DNA of 64,000 nucleotides, taken from the NCBI RefSeq assembly GCF_000378145.1, contig NZ_KB899288.1, positions 62,001 through 126,000 of the forward strand, read 5' to 3'. Source of the DNA: Saccharibacillus kuerlensis DSM 22868. GTDB taxonomy: Bacteria; Bacillota; Bacilli; Paenibacillales; Paenibacillaceae. Positions 39,146 through 47,946 of the stretch are shown piece after piece. The position numbers and the translations under genes are program-made. Positions within the stretch are counted from its first letter, which is position 1. Every line of letters begins with the position of its first letter. The notes below the pieces were generated by a model. That model worked only from the letters and a program-made list of their open reading frames with translations. It was not told the origin of the DNA and did no database searches.

Positions 39146-40105
39146 TTATTCCCATTTTTCCGAAGCGATAAGCTTAGGATTGGCGCCAATCAGATCATAA
39201 AATTGAGAATTTTTTTTCGAAAAGTCGTAACTGCCGTTAATCAAACTCTGCAGGAGAATCCAACTTCCATTATCATTTCGGGAAATTTGATCGCTGCTGA
39301 TTCCTTCCGGCCGTTCATTAAAAACCGGAGCCAGGGAAACATTGATGTACAGCGTATGAATGCCGAATGTTTTTGCAATATCGAAGGCAAATTCTTCAGT
39401 TAGATCGTACATTACATACCCGTCTTTTTTGGTTTCGGAATAAAGGGTTCCACTTGATTCGTAGTTGTCCAGAAGTATCGTTACTGTGTACTTGTTCTTT
39501 GTATCAATCTTTACCTTGTAATCGACTTCGTATTCGGAATCTGATGTGGAAAGGGTGTCGTAATATGTGTATAGAAACTCCCTGATCGAGTCTTCTGACG
39601 GTTCGAGTACGGCTGCGTTATCGTTAACGGTTTCTTGGTGCGTATCCGTGTTTGTATACTCAGACTTATCGGTACTGTTAGGCGATGACGAGGTATTTGC
39701 GCTTATGATTGAGATTCGACTGCCCGATAGGTTGACTTTGGCGCCTGCTGCCTCGCTTACGAAGCGCAGCGGAACAAAGACATTGCCGTTAATCAACGTA
39801 GGAGCCAGCGGCATACGCATCGGCTGTCCGTTTATGTATGCGGTGCGGCTTCCAACATTAAGAATCATTTTTGTTCCGTTTTTGACGGCGGAAATTTGCT
39901 GCTTTTGCTGATCCCAATTGAAGGAGATAGCCAGACTGCGAAAGATTGGCGCAACCTGAACCATCGTGACATTTTCTTTGACAAGCGGATTTGTATTAAA
40001 GGTGACCGCCTTATTGTCTACCGATACTTGCATAACGGAGGCATTTGCAGGGGAAGCAAACAGACCGAGTGCGAGCGGTACGGTCAGAAGCATTCTTTTT
40101 TTCAA
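39146..40105 (-). CDS. Secreted protein with copper-amine-oxidase-N-like stalk domain
   Basis: The product is 319 aa. From TTG 40105 the N-terminus is a signal peptide (MKKRMLLTVPLALGLF, cut near ANA). A stalk domain follows (about 25-140, with GSRTAYINGQPMRM and VFVPLRFVSEAAGA), then a Ser/Thr/Asn-rich linker and an unrecognised C-terminal domain of about 150 residues. GAGGAG lies nine bases before the TTG; the frame continues to 40180 but that would bury the signal peptide. It is the third stalk-domain protein in the window. Function unknown. Confidence 0.82.
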   Translation of the reverse strand: MKKRMLLTVPLALGLFASPANASVMQVSVDNKAVTFNTNPLVKENVTMVQVAPIFRSLAISFNWDQQKQQISAVKNGTKMILNVGSRTAYINGQPMRMPLAPTLINGNVFVPLRFVSEAAGAKVNLSGSRISIISANTSSSPNSTDKSEYTNTDTHQETVNDNAAVLEPSEDSIREFLYTYYDTLSTSDSEYEVDYKVKIDTKNKYTVTILLDNYESSGTLYSETKKDGYVMYDLTEEFAFDIAKTFGIHTLYINVSLAPVFNERPEGISSDQISRNDNGSWILLQSLINGSYDFSKKNSQFYDLIGANPKLIASEKWE

Positions 40106-40223
40106 TGGGCTTAACTCCTCTATGTTGAATGATGAGAATGAACAACGGATCGTAACCCGAGTATAAAACATTCGATTCACACTGCATAGTTTTTCGAAGA
40201 ATTTGAAGGGAAATTCTTGAAAT

Positions 40224-40252
40224 TTGGTTTCTAGGCCTAGGTTTGAGATAAT
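40224..40252 (+). promoter_or_regulatory. Candidate promoter with a palindrome in its spacer
   Basis: TTGGTT (40224-40229), 17 bases, GATAAT (40247-40252). The spacer contains the perfect 10-bp palindrome CTAGGCCTAG (40231-40240), a possible repressor site. The next gene starts 56 bases on. Confidence 0.45.
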
Positions 40253-40307
40253 ACATAAGTGGGTCGTTTATTGCTATACCCCGCAGAGCCGAAAGGGAGA
40301 GACAAGC

Positions 40308-40556
40308 ATGAGAACCATTTACATTCATATTTTATACGATAACGGAATTGAAAAAGAGTATGCTTTCGACTCGAGCGAGGAACTGACTCCGGCCGAAATG
40401 GAGATTGCGATCAGAGAGTTCAAAGATGCGTATATCATTCCGGTTTTTCGCGGTGAAAAATCTGAAGGCAGCAGTTACATGACTTTTGAAAGCGAAGGAC
40501 GGGATATCAGCATCAACCTGCACAAAGTATCGGAGATTGGCTTCAGCATCCGCTGA
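40308..40556 (+). CDS. Conserved-looking small protein of unknown function
   Basis: The product is 82 aa, soluble and mixed alpha/beta, with no Cys. It starts MRTIYIHILYDNGIEKEYAF and ends with a strand-like ISINLHKVSEIGFSIR. I do not recognise a family. AAGGGAGAG precedes ATG 40308; the frame extends to 40224 with no ribosome binding site. It is probably monocistronic, with a yhfK-like gene 81 bases later. Confidence 0.75.
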   Translation: MRTIYIHILYDNGIEKEYAFDSSEELTPAEMEIAIREFKDAYIIPVFRGEKSEGSSYMTFESEGRDISINLHKVSEIGFSIR

Positions 40557-40637
40557 ACGGACCGCCGGTTCGCATTTTCAAGCACAATTCACACTTTATG
40601 AATGAACATCCATTCCGTAAACGAGGAGGAAACAATC

Positions 40638-41279
40638 ATGAACGTATTGGTTATCGGAGCAAACGGACAAATTGGACGCCAACTGGTTATGCTGCTTCAG
40701 CAGGAGGGGAAACATAAGGTTACAGCAATGGTGCGCAAGCAGGAACAGGAAGAAGAACTTCAGGCAAAAGGTATTGAAACTGTACTCGCCAACCTGGAAG
40801 ACCGGGTGGAAGTGCTGGCCGAAGCGATGCAGGGAAGCGATGCCGTTGTATTTGCTGCGGGTTCCGGCGGTTCGACTGGACTGGACAAGACGCTGCTGAT
40901 TGATCTGGACGGTGCGGTCAAGACAATGGAAGCGGCAGAAAAGGCGGGAGTCAAACGTTATGTGATCGTCAGCGCGATGCAGGCTCATAACCGTGACAAT
41001 TGGTCTGAGGAAATCAAGCCTTATTATGCAGCCAAGCATTATGCGGATCGGATGTTGGAATCGACGGGACTGGATTATACGATTGTGCGTCCGGGCGGGC
41101 TTGTGAACGAACCAGGTACAGGCAAAATTGCAGCACAAGAAAATTTAGCACCCGGCTCTATTCCGCGGGAAGATGTAGCGGCGGTTATCGCGGCACTCCT
41201 AGAAGATCGGAATACGTATCGCCGTGCATTTGATCTGACTTCGGGTGATACGCCTATTGCCGACAAGTTCCGAGGTTGA
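40638..41279 (+). CDS. NAD(P)-binding atypical SDR protein, YhfK-like
   Basis: The product is 213 aa. A Rossmann fold starts at once (MNVLVIGANGQIGRQ). The segments AAGSGGSTGLDKTLLIDLDG, QAHNRDNW and YTIVRPGGLVNEPGTG match Bacillus YhfK closely, an SDR-like NAD(P)H-binding protein of unknown substrate. The start at ATG 40638 has GAGGAGG before it; an ATG 12 codons earlier is unsupported. Confidence 0.9.
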   Translation: MNVLVIGANGQIGRQLVMLLQQEGKHKVTAMVRKQEQEEELQAKGIETVLANLEDRVEVLAEAMQGSDAVVFAAGSGGSTGLDKTLLIDLDGAVKTMEAAEKAGVKRYVIVSAMQAHNRDNWSEEIKPYYAAKHYADRMLESTGLDYTIVRPGGLVNEPGTGKIAAQENLAPGSIPREDVAAVIAALLEDRNTYRRAFDLTSGDTPIADKFRG

Positions 41280-41424
41280 TTGGTTAACTGCGGCTTAAGC
41301 CGGGAAAATGTTCGATCTGCGCAGCTGCGTCTGGCGCTTATCGTTTCAGTAGCGAAACTTTCCGGTTAACGATATCGTATGTGCATAAGGAATGCGATAG
41401 GCCTACGGAAAGGGCGGATGCCAG

Positions 41425-42486
41425 ATGAAATCGTTCGGAAAAGGAAATTACACCGAAGCACAAAAGAGCGAGATGAAGCGGCAGATTGAGCGGGATGCAG
41501 GCGAAGCGTTCGATAAAGAAATGTCCGAGATCAACGGGCAGCTGCGTGAAGAAATTTTGATTGCCTTGATCGGCGATGTCAACGCAGGCAAGTCTTCGAC
41601 CATCAACCGGATTGTAGGAGAGGAAGTCGCTGGCGTTGGCGCGGAACCTGGCGAAACGACGAAGATTCATCCGCATGCCTACAAGGACAAAATCTTTTTC
41701 ATTGATACGCCAGGACTTAACGACGTAAATACGGAGAACTCGGCGACAACGCTGGACTATTTCCGCAAAACGGACGTGGTGCTGTTTTTCCTAAATGCGG
41801 CGGGAACGGTATTTTCGGAAAGTGAGCAGCGTTCGTTCCGGATTGTCGAGAAAGCCAATCCTAATATTCTTATCGTTCTGAACAAGATTGACGCTGCAGA
41901 TGAAGTGGATCGCCTCGTAACACGGGTGCGCAGAGAAACAGGAGATAAATACGATGTCATTCCGATCTCTTCCCGCACTGGTGAAAATATTGACGAGCTG
42001 CGCGATGCCATTCTCGAGCTGTTAAAAAAAAAGAACAAGGATATTTTGTTCGCCCGCACGATCAAAGAAAAATCGTCGATCGCCAATAAATGGATCATTG
42101 GGGCGGCAACGTCGGCTGGTGCGATCGGTGCGGTGCCTTTACCGGGTGCGGATATTGTGCCGTTGACTGCGCTGCAGATCGGCCTGCTGACCCGGCTGGC
42201 GACATTGTACGAACGTCCGATTAGCCGAGAGGCGGCCAAAGAGATTGTCATTACCGCTATTGTCGGCAATCTGGGTCGAACGCTGTTTTCGCAAATTGTC
42301 AAAATGTTCCCGGGAGCAGGGACGGTAGCTGCAGCCGGTGTAGCCGGTTCCGTTACGCTGGCACTCGGTTACTCGGTTAAATATGCTTACGAACGCGGAA
42401 TTGACGTTACCCCGGATACAGTATCCAAGCTCCACCGCAAATTTCTTAATCGGAAAAAGAAGGGTGATAAACTTCCGGGCGAGTAA
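41425..42486 (+). CDS. Era-like GTPase with C-terminal DUF697 membrane domain
   Basis: The product is 353 aa. G1 is GDVNAGKS at 50-57, G3 is DTPG and G4 is NKID, in an Era-like G domain (about 42-210). The C-terminal third (about 220-340) has two hydrophobic segments with a PLPGADIVPL motif typical of DUF697/YcjF proteins. Such fusions are thought to act at the membrane in stress responses; the role is unknown. GAAAGGGCGG precedes the ATG, and a terminator follows. Confidence 0.88.
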   Translation: MKSFGKGNYTEAQKSEMKRQIERDAGEAFDKEMSEINGQLREEILIALIGDVNAGKSSTINRIVGEEVAGVGAEPGETTKIHPHAYKDKIFFIDTPGLNDVNTENSATTLDYFRKTDVVLFFLNAAGTVFSESEQRSFRIVEKANPNILIVLNKIDAADEVDRLVTRVRRETGDKYDVIPISSRTGENIDELRDAILELLKKKNKDILFARTIKEKSSIANKWIIGAATSAGAIGAVPLPGADIVPLTALQIGLLTRLATLYERPISREAAKEIVITAIVGNLGRTLFSQIVKMFPGAGTVAAAGVAGSVTLALGYSVKYAYERGIDVTPDTVSKLHRKFLNRKKKGDKLPGE

Positions 42487-42515
42487 GCGTGAAAACGGAT
42501 CAACTATAAAACAGA

Positions 42516-42555
42516 AAAAGCTTCGTACGGTGTAATGCGCCGGCGGAGCTTTTTT
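42516..42555 (+). terminator. Terminator of the GTPase gene
   Basis: AAAAGCTTCG pairs with CGGAGCTTTT across an 18-base loop, with further T residues. Confidence 0.65.
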
Positions 42556-42650
42556 GCTGCCGAGCGGCAGTCTGATATAATAGAAGGAAGGGCGTTTGAC
42601 TGCCGAAAGAGATATAAGCACAGCGAGAGCAGGCAGCAGGGAGGCGCAGT

Positions 42651-43217
42651 ATGTTGACGGAGCGGTTAGAATTGAGAGCTTTTCTGCCAGAAGAGGCGGA
42701 GGAGCTTCTGGAGCTTAGACTTGCAAATCGAGAATTTTTGGCACCTCTGGAGCCCGTTCGCTCGGACAGCTATTTGACACTTGCAGGACAGCGGACAGAA
42801 ATTTTACAAAGTGAAAAAGGAAGAGTCCGCGATCAGGCGTACGTATATGCAATCAGGCTGCGCGAAAACGGGCAGCTGCTCGGACGCGCAGCGCTTACCG
42901 GGATTGCAAGAGGACCGTTTCAGAATGCGAGTTTGGGCTATTTTTTGGACAGGACGCATAATGGGCATGGTTATATGACAGAGGCGGCGCGCGGTATAGT
43001 AGAGCTGGCGTTTACCAAGCACAGACTGCACCGTGTTCAAGCGGGCGTGATGCCCCGGAATGCGGCGTCGCTCCGAGTACTGGAGAAGGCCGGATTTCGG
43101 CGCGAAGGTTTGGCAGAACGATACTTAAAAATTAACGGGGTTTGGGAAGACCATATTTTATTCGGAATCACGATTGAAGACTGGAAAGGAAAGGAGGAAG
43201 AAAATGACGTCAGATAA
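42651..43217 (+). CDS. GNAT acetyltransferase, RimJ/RimL-like
   Basis: The product is 188 aa. The GNAT fold is visible: a start MLTERLELRAF, a beta-bulge segment ASLGYFLDRTHNGHGYMTEA that binds acetyl-CoA, and the family end motif NAASLRVLEKAGFRREG. It resembles ribosomal-protein N-acetyltransferases and YdaF-type enzymes; the substrate cannot be assigned. AGGGAGGCG precedes the ATG. The last 14 bases overlap the next gene, so they are co-transcribed. Confidence 0.9.
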   Translation: MLTERLELRAFLPEEAEELLELRLANREFLAPLEPVRSDSYLTLAGQRTEILQSEKGRVRDQAYVYAIRLRENGQLLGRAALTGIARGPFQNASLGYFLDRTHNGHGYMTEAARGIVELAFTKHRLHRVQAGVMPRNAASLRVLEKAGFRREGLAERYLKINGVWEDHILFGITIEDWKGKEEENDVR

Positions 43218-44124
43218 CAGCAAAAAAGGTAAGGAGCATGAAGCGACAGGAACAAGCGTTGGTGAGCCGGTGGATCGATATATGGCATCTCTCCAAGAAG
43301 CGCCTGAGCATTCCGGTTCTGTCCGTGACGAGACGCTTGGTTATATGCATGAGCTAATCGAAATTGCACGTGACTTTGCGGAACGAGAGGACGACTTCTA
43401 CGCTTGCGCCTTACTGAAGCGGATCGCAAATTCGTTGTCGGCAGCCGTGCTGCTGCGGGAAGGCGGCCTGATTGTAGAAGCTCCGGTACAAATTAGGGTG
43501 GCGTTTGAACATTCGGCGCGTCTGTTCCAGTATCGCGCCGCTCCCGAAACGATCGACACCGATGCGGCTCAGGAAGTTATGGGCAGCAACCTGGGTGTTA
43601 TGAAATACGCCTATGAGCATATTTCGTTTGAATTGACCGATGTGTACGGTTTCCTGAATATTTTCACACATCCCGATCGTGCTTCGCTGGAATGGACAAG
43701 CCGGGTCAATGCGGATTCTGTGGACATGGCGGATATGTTGGCTTTGCATGGGGTTGGCGGTATCTTTCTGATTTTGTCCCGATCTTATCCGGAAGATGAG
43801 CGGCTGAGCGAAGAACGGATGAAGGAACAGGCGGAACGGATTGCGGCACGCATTCTCGGCGTACTGCAGGATTTCGATACGCTTAAGAATACCGGAGACC
43901 CTCATCGAATGCTGGAGCTGTTTCTTAGCGAAAACGGCCGCGTATTCGGCAAGGATAAATACAACGATCATCTGAAAAAATTCATGCTGTTTGCTTCGGA
44001 AAATCCGGAAAACACGATGGAATTGTATCTCAAAAGAGAAATGGAACTTGAAAAAAGAAGACAGCATAGAGCAGCGGCCAAGCAAAGAGAAAAAAACGCC
44101 CGGCTCAGACCAAAAAAGAAATAA
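43204..44124 (+). CDS. Unknown helical protein, translationally coupled to the GNAT gene
   Basis: The product is 306 aa, mostly alpha-helical and soluble. A polar N-terminus precedes helices containing RIANSLSAAVLLREGGLIVEA, and a conserved-looking FLNIFTHPDRASLEW segment. The last 30 residues are a Lys/Arg/Glu-rich tail. The layout loosely recalls DUF5677/HEPN-like proteins, but I cannot assign a family. AAAGGAGG lies before ATG 43204, within the GNAT gene. Confidence 0.75.
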   Translation: MTSDNSKKGKEHEATGTSVGEPVDRYMASLQEAPEHSGSVRDETLGYMHELIEIARDFAEREDDFYACALLKRIANSLSAAVLLREGGLIVEAPVQIRVAFEHSARLFQYRAAPETIDTDAAQEVMGSNLGVMKYAYEHISFELTDVYGFLNIFTHPDRASLEWTSRVNADSVDMADMLALHGVGGIFLILSRSYPEDERLSEERMKEQAERIAARILGVLQDFDTLKNTGDPHRMLELFLSENGRVFGKDKYNDHLKKFMLFASENPENTMELYLKREMELEKRRQHRAAAKQREKNARLRPKKK

Positions 44125-44301
44125 ATGGATATTAAGGAATGTGTCTTTACTGCCGATAGATATAAAGGCGGTTGCTCTCAAGTCTAAAAAAACGTATTCA
44201 AAACCGCTGTTTCCGGATGCCGATTCGGTTTCGAAATTCGGCCAATGGTTAAATATAAAGTGGATACGTCACAATAGACTGAAGTAAGGTGAGGAATCAA
44301 G

Positions 44302-44442
44302 ATGCAAAACAATCAGACCATTCCGCAGTTCTCGGACGTTCTGGAAGAAGTTAATTTTATCCTTTACGGCTCAAAGTCCGGCAAGTCGGATGAAGAGCGT
44401 GGGAACGAACACGAGGAACAAGCGGAAGCCTATGCGCGCTGA
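44302..44442 (+). CDS. Small acidic protein of 46 aa
   Basis: The frame starts MQNNQTIPQFSDVLEEV and ends HEEQAEAYAR. It is acidic, with no membrane segment. TAAGGTGAGG lies eight or so bases before the ATG, a good ribosome binding site, and a very strong terminator follows 54 bases after the stop. These two signals make a real gene more likely than chance. No family is recognised. Confidence 0.55.
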   Translation: MQNNQTIPQFSDVLEEVNFILYGSKSGKSDEERGNEHEEQAEAYAR

Positions 44443-44495
44443 GAAGCGCCATTAACCATTACATTGAGGAATTTTATAGATCCGTACCCAAACGG

Positions 44496-44544
44496 GTCCC
44501 CTTTTTCGAGCAGCTGCAGGCTGTTCGAAAAAGGGGACTTTTTT
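44496..44544 (+). terminator. Very long terminator hairpin
   Basis: A 19-bp stem (44496-44514 with 44520-44538, one G-U pair) closes a five-base TGCAG loop and is followed by TTTTTT. It terminates the rightward small gene; it also sits at the 3' side of the convergent alkC. Confidence 0.9.
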
Positions 44545-44564
44545 ATATGATTGCCCATAGTGAA

Positions 44565-45719
44565 TCAGAGGAGTCTCGAAGGCTGCGGGAGCAGATCGAC
44601 AGTTGCATTACCGGACAGAAGCGAGAGGTGCCCTTCTGCGTATTGGATGCCATTTATAAGAAGCACAATCCGATGAATGCCCGGGTAATGCCGCCGAGTC
44701 GTAAGATCGGCAAACCGATGTCTGCGCGTACCGGACAATCGTTCTCCTCCATCCAACGTCCGGTCGGCCAGCATAAACAATTTGCGTGAAGAGCGTCCCG
44801 ATGCTTTGATAAAATCGATCGCATATTCAAGACGAAGGCGTACAGGAGCGCCAGGTCGTGCTGTTAAACTAAAGTGCAGCTCGATATGTTCTCCGATCGT
44901 GATTGAAGCAGAAGAGAGCTGAAGCGAAGCTTGATCGACCGGAAGAAGAGCATTCCCATTTTCGGCTGTAGCATAACCGAACAAAGCTAAAATTTCGGGA
45001 TCGGCTTGGCGAAGAAGCCCGCGGCAGCCGCGGCGGACAATCCAATCGGTCAGAGGATCAGAGCCGTACCAGCGGTACGCTGTTTCTTTGACCTGTCTCG
45101 GGTTGTCTTTCGAGATATCGTTAAGATTGTTGGCAACGCTTTTGCGGACGTACAGCGACGGATCCCTTTTCAATCGTTCAAGAATGTCCAAGACGGGAGC
45201 CGGATTACGCTTGAACAACGGAAGGGACTGTCCCCAAGGCAGACGCGGTCGGCAGCCCTCACTGGCCAGACGTCTCACATGTTCGTTGTCGCTGGATGTC
45301 CATTTGCGCATGCGAGTCATTGTACGATCAGGCGCATGGATCAGAAAGGCGCGAATAGCGAACTCGGACGACGATTTTGAAGTGAATCGCTCAAGGGCAT
45401 CGAGTGCAAGCTCGACATCGTCTTCAGCTTGTCCGTGTACTTCGACAAAGTCAGGGAAGAAAAGGTAGGGAAAACCGACACAGTGCTCGTCAATCCGATA
45501 CAGGACGTCCAGTGCTTCGGCAAACGATTTGGGGAGCGTGCGGCCCAGCGCTTGGGAGATACGCCGAATGCGGGCTTTCAATTCTAAGCTCTCCCAGTCG
45601 TCTCCAAGCACAAATGTGATAAAAAGGGTGCTGTCAAAGGGCGGATAGGCTGACTTGAGTTTGGCGGTAAAGTCCTGCAAAAAAGCTTCGGTGTATATTG
45701 ATTTTAACGGTTCCGGCAT
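44565..45719 (-). CDS. alkC: DNA alkylation repair glycosylase, AlkC type with Ig-like domain
   Basis: The product is 384 aa. The first 250 residues form HEAT-like repeats of the AlkC/AlkD superfamily (RAFLIHAPDRTMTRMRKW, EGCRPRLPWG, SLYVRKSVANNLNDISKDN). Residues of about 275-375 form an Ig-like beta sandwich, as in AlkC proteins that use it to clamp DNA. AlkC excises 3-methyladenine and 3-methylcytosine without base flipping. TAGGAGG precedes the ATG. It is an isolated leftward gene. Confidence 0.88.
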   Translation of the reverse strand: MPEPLKSIYTEAFLQDFTAKLKSAYPPFDSTLFITFVLGDDWESLELKARIRRISQALGRTLPKSFAEALDVLYRIDEHCVGFPYLFFPDFVEVHGQAEDDVELALDALERFTSKSSSEFAIRAFLIHAPDRTMTRMRKWTSSDNEHVRRLASEGCRPRLPWGQSLPLFKRNPAPVLDILERLKRDPSLYVRKSVANNLNDISKDNPRQVKETAYRWYGSDPLTDWIVRRGCRGLLRQADPEILALFGYATAENGNALLPVDQASLQLSSASITIGEHIELHFSLTARPGAPVRLRLEYAIDFIKASGRSSRKLFMLADRTLDGGERLSGTRRHRFADLTTRRHYPGIHRIVLLINGIQYAEGHLSLLSGNATVDLLPQPSRLL

Positions 45720-45796
45720 GATGATTCCTCCTAAGTATCCTATAATGAAGATGATAACTTTATTGAAAATCCGATTCCTGCCTAATGTAACAGACG

Positions 45797-45823
45797 AACC
45801 CGGACAGAAGACTGTCCGGGTTT
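45797..45823. terminator. Symmetric hairpin upstream of alkC
   Basis: AACCCGGACAG pairs perfectly with CTGTCCGGGTT around AAGA. The T-run is short (three) on the plus strand. On the minus strand it would follow the small candidate gene at 45872-45997. Confidence 0.55.
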
Positions 45824-45871
45824 ACCTGTTGAAAACACAATCATCAAATTCTTTTTGTACTCGAACATTGA

Positions 45872-45997
45872 TCAGCCGCTTGCGGCAATCGCTGTAAATA
45901 CTGCGGCAAGCGGAAGAAGTATGATTGCCGCAGTGATCAACCAAGTCAGCGGACGGGCAAAGCTGAAAGTCCAGCCGAGTCCGGTACGTTTTCCACA
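45872..45997 (-). CDS. Possible 41-aa single-helix membrane peptide
   Basis: From GTG 45997 the frame reads MENVPDSAGLSAFARPLTWL and then a hydrophobic helix (ITAAIILLPLAAVFTAIAASG) to the stop. AAGGGG lies only two bases before the GTG, which is tight, and no better start exists. A hairpin at 45797 could terminate it. The 371-base gap here otherwise holds only inverted repeats. It may be chance. Confidence 0.3.
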   Translation of the reverse strand, partial: CGKRTGLGWTFSFARPLTWLITAAIILLPLAAVFTAIAASG

Positions 45998-46090
45998 ACC
46001 CCTTCTCATGGTATGCTAGAAAAAGAAAACCGGGATCAGAGAACAGAATGAAACGCAGTATGGCCGGAGAAGGAAGGATGAACCAAACAG

Positions 46091-46291
46091 ATGAACAACG
46101 ATTTTGACCGCTTGAATAAACTGCGGGAGCAGCAGCTGCTGAACGCCGAGGAAGCAGATTGGATTGAAGATTTGCTGCATCGTTTGGAAGAAGCGGAGTC
46201 CCATAATAAGCGGCTGCGAGAAGCTCTTTTGAAAGTTAATGGTAAGAAGCCGAGCATGTCCACCAAACTGCGCGATGCGCTTTACGAATAA
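46091..46291 (+). CDS. Small helical protein of unknown function
   Basis: The product is 66 aa, highly charged and helical (LNKLREQQLLNAEEADWIED, then LLHRLEEAESHNKRLREALL), probably a coiled coil. It ends with a basic STKLRDALYE. GAAGGATGA lies upstream of the ATG at wide spacing. No family is recognised. Confidence 0.6.
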   Translation: MNNDFDRLNKLREQQLLNAEEADWIEDLLHRLEEAESHNKRLREALLKVNGKKPSMSTKLRDALYE

Positions 46292-46386
46292 AGGGTATAA
46301 ATAGGTGCAGCCACAGGGTATGAATACATGCAGCCCTTCATACCATACAATTTCAAATCATGATAAAGCAGCAAATAAAAAAAGCG

Positions 46387-46428
46387 ACAAATAAGAGATA
46401 GTAAATAAGAAACAGCAAATAAGAGACA
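46387..46428 (+). repeat. Three tandem 14-bp repeats upstream of lpd
   Basis: ACAAATAAGAGATA, GTAAATAAGAAACA and GCAAATAAGAGACA lie head to tail, ending 28 bases before the lpd start. A looser fourth copy precedes them. Confidence 0.75.
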
Positions 46429-46456
46429 GTGAACCAATAAAAGGAGGAAAAGATTT

Positions 46457-47878
46457 ATGACTATTACATGTGATGTCGCTGTACTCGGCGGAGGAACAGG
46501 CGGTTACGTAGCGGCAATCAAAGCTGCCCAATTGGGAAAAGAAGTTATTGTGGTTGAGAGGTCAAAATTGGGAGGGACCTGCCTGCACCGGGGATGCATT
46601 CCGACCAAAGTCCTTCTGAGAAGTGCCGACATTTACTCGCTGCTGCAAAACGCGGAAGCATACGGGATTGAATCCGATGGAAGCCGCCTAGTATTCCCTA
46701 AAGTTCAGGAACGTAAGCAGGCCGTGGTCAACAAGCTGCACGAGGGCGTACAGTATCTGATGCGTAAAAACAAAATCCGCGTAATCGAAGGGAACGGCCG
46801 AATTATCGGACCTTCGATTTTTTCGCCGCGCAGCGGAGCGGTAGCGGTTGAATTGGCAGACGGAGAAATGGAGACAATCGTGCCGAACAATCTCATCATT
46901 GCTACCGGCTCGCGTCCGCGGGTCATTCCCGGTCTGGAGCCGGACGGAAAGCTCATTTTGAGCAGCGATGAGGCGGTAGACCTGGAGAAACTGCCTGACT
47001 CGATAGTGATCGTGGGCGGAGGCGTTGTCGGTGTCGAATGGGCATCCATGTTCTGCGATTTCGGCGTAAAAGTGACTCTTGTTGAACTGTCCGAGCAGAT
47101 TCTTCCGGGGGAAGACGAAGAAGTGGCCCGAGAATTGGCAAGACTGCTTTCGAAGCGGGGAATTACAATTATGACAGGGGTTGAGCTTAAGCCGGATACT
47201 TACGCGCCCCGAGAGGACGGACTTTCGATTTTGGCGGTATACAAAGGGGAAGAGCTCCAGCTTGAAGCTGCACAGATGTTCGTTTCCATCGGCCGTGCTG
47301 CTAATGTTGAAGGGATTGGTCTGGAGAACACCGATATTCAGGTTGTAGATGGAACAATTGCCGTTAACGACAATTTCCAGACAGGCGAATCGCATATTTA
47401 TGCAATCGGCGACTGTATTGGCGGGCTGCAGTTGGCTCATGCGGCGAGTCATGAAGGCATTGCGGCGGTTCAGCATTTGGCCGGACAAGGAAGTCACGGT
47501 TATAATTCCAATTTTGTTCCGCGCTGTGTGTATACACATCCGCAAGTAGGAAGCGTCGGCATGACAGAGAAGCGTGCTCGCGAGCTTGGCCGCAGCGTAA
47601 AATCTGCCAAAGTGCCATTCTCGGCAATCTCCAAAGCGCTGGTGGAAGGTCACACGGACGGATTTGCAAAAGTTGTCGTGGATACGGAAACCAATGATCT
47701 TGTTGGGGTGCAAATTATTGGACCGCATGCGACCGAGTTGATTGCCGAAGCTGCCTTGGCAGCCGTGCTGGATGCAACGCCATGGGAAGTCGGCAGTGCG
47801 GTACATGCGCATCCGACACTGGCTGAAGTGCTCGGTGAGGCCATGCTGGCGATCGACGGAAATGCGATTCACATTTAA
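46457..47878 (+). CDS. lpdV: Dihydrolipoyl dehydrogenase (E3)
   Basis: The product is 473 aa and reoxidises dihydrolipoamide for 2-oxo acid dehydrogenase complexes using FAD and NAD. The FAD motif GGGTGGY is at 11-17, the redox-active pair C42-C47 (GGTCLHRGC), the NAD-binding VGGGVVGVEWA, and the C-terminal His-Glu dyad HAHPTLAEV. AAAGGAGG precedes the ATG. It precedes bkdAA-bkdAB-bkdB, the order of the Bacillus branched-chain keto-acid operon, though a hairpin terminator lies between. Confidence 0.94.
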   Translation: MTITCDVAVLGGGTGGYVAAIKAAQLGKEVIVVERSKLGGTCLHRGCIPTKVLLRSADIYSLLQNAEAYGIESDGSRLVFPKVQERKQAVVNKLHEGVQYLMRKNKIRVIEGNGRIIGPSIFSPRSGAVAVELADGEMETIVPNNLIIATGSRPRVIPGLEPDGKLILSSDEAVDLEKLPDSIVIVGGGVVGVEWASMFCDFGVKVTLVELSEQILPGEDEEVARELARLLSKRGITIMTGVELKPDTYAPREDGLSILAVYKGEELQLEAAQMFVSIGRAANVEGIGLENTDIQVVDGTIAVNDNFQTGESHIYAIGDCIGGLQLAHAASHEGIAAVQHLAGQGSHGYNSNFVPRCVYTHPQVGSVGMTEKRARELGRSVKSAKVPFSAISKALVEGHTDGFAKVVVDTETNDLVGVQIIGPHATELIAEAALAAVLDATPWEVGSAVHAHPTLAEVLGEAMLAIDGNAIHI

Positions 47879-47911
47879 CCCCGACCCTTATGCTTTAGAG
47901 CGAACATTTTG

Positions 47912-47946
47912 ACCCGGCTGCGCTCAACGGCAGACCGGGTTTTCTT
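47912..47946 (+). terminator. Terminator between lpdV and bkdAA
   Basis: ACCCGG-CTGC pairs with GCAG-A-CCGGGT, then TTTTCTTCT. If efficient, lpdV and bkdAA are separate transcripts; a TATAAT at 48056-48061 may start the second. Confidence 0.6.
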
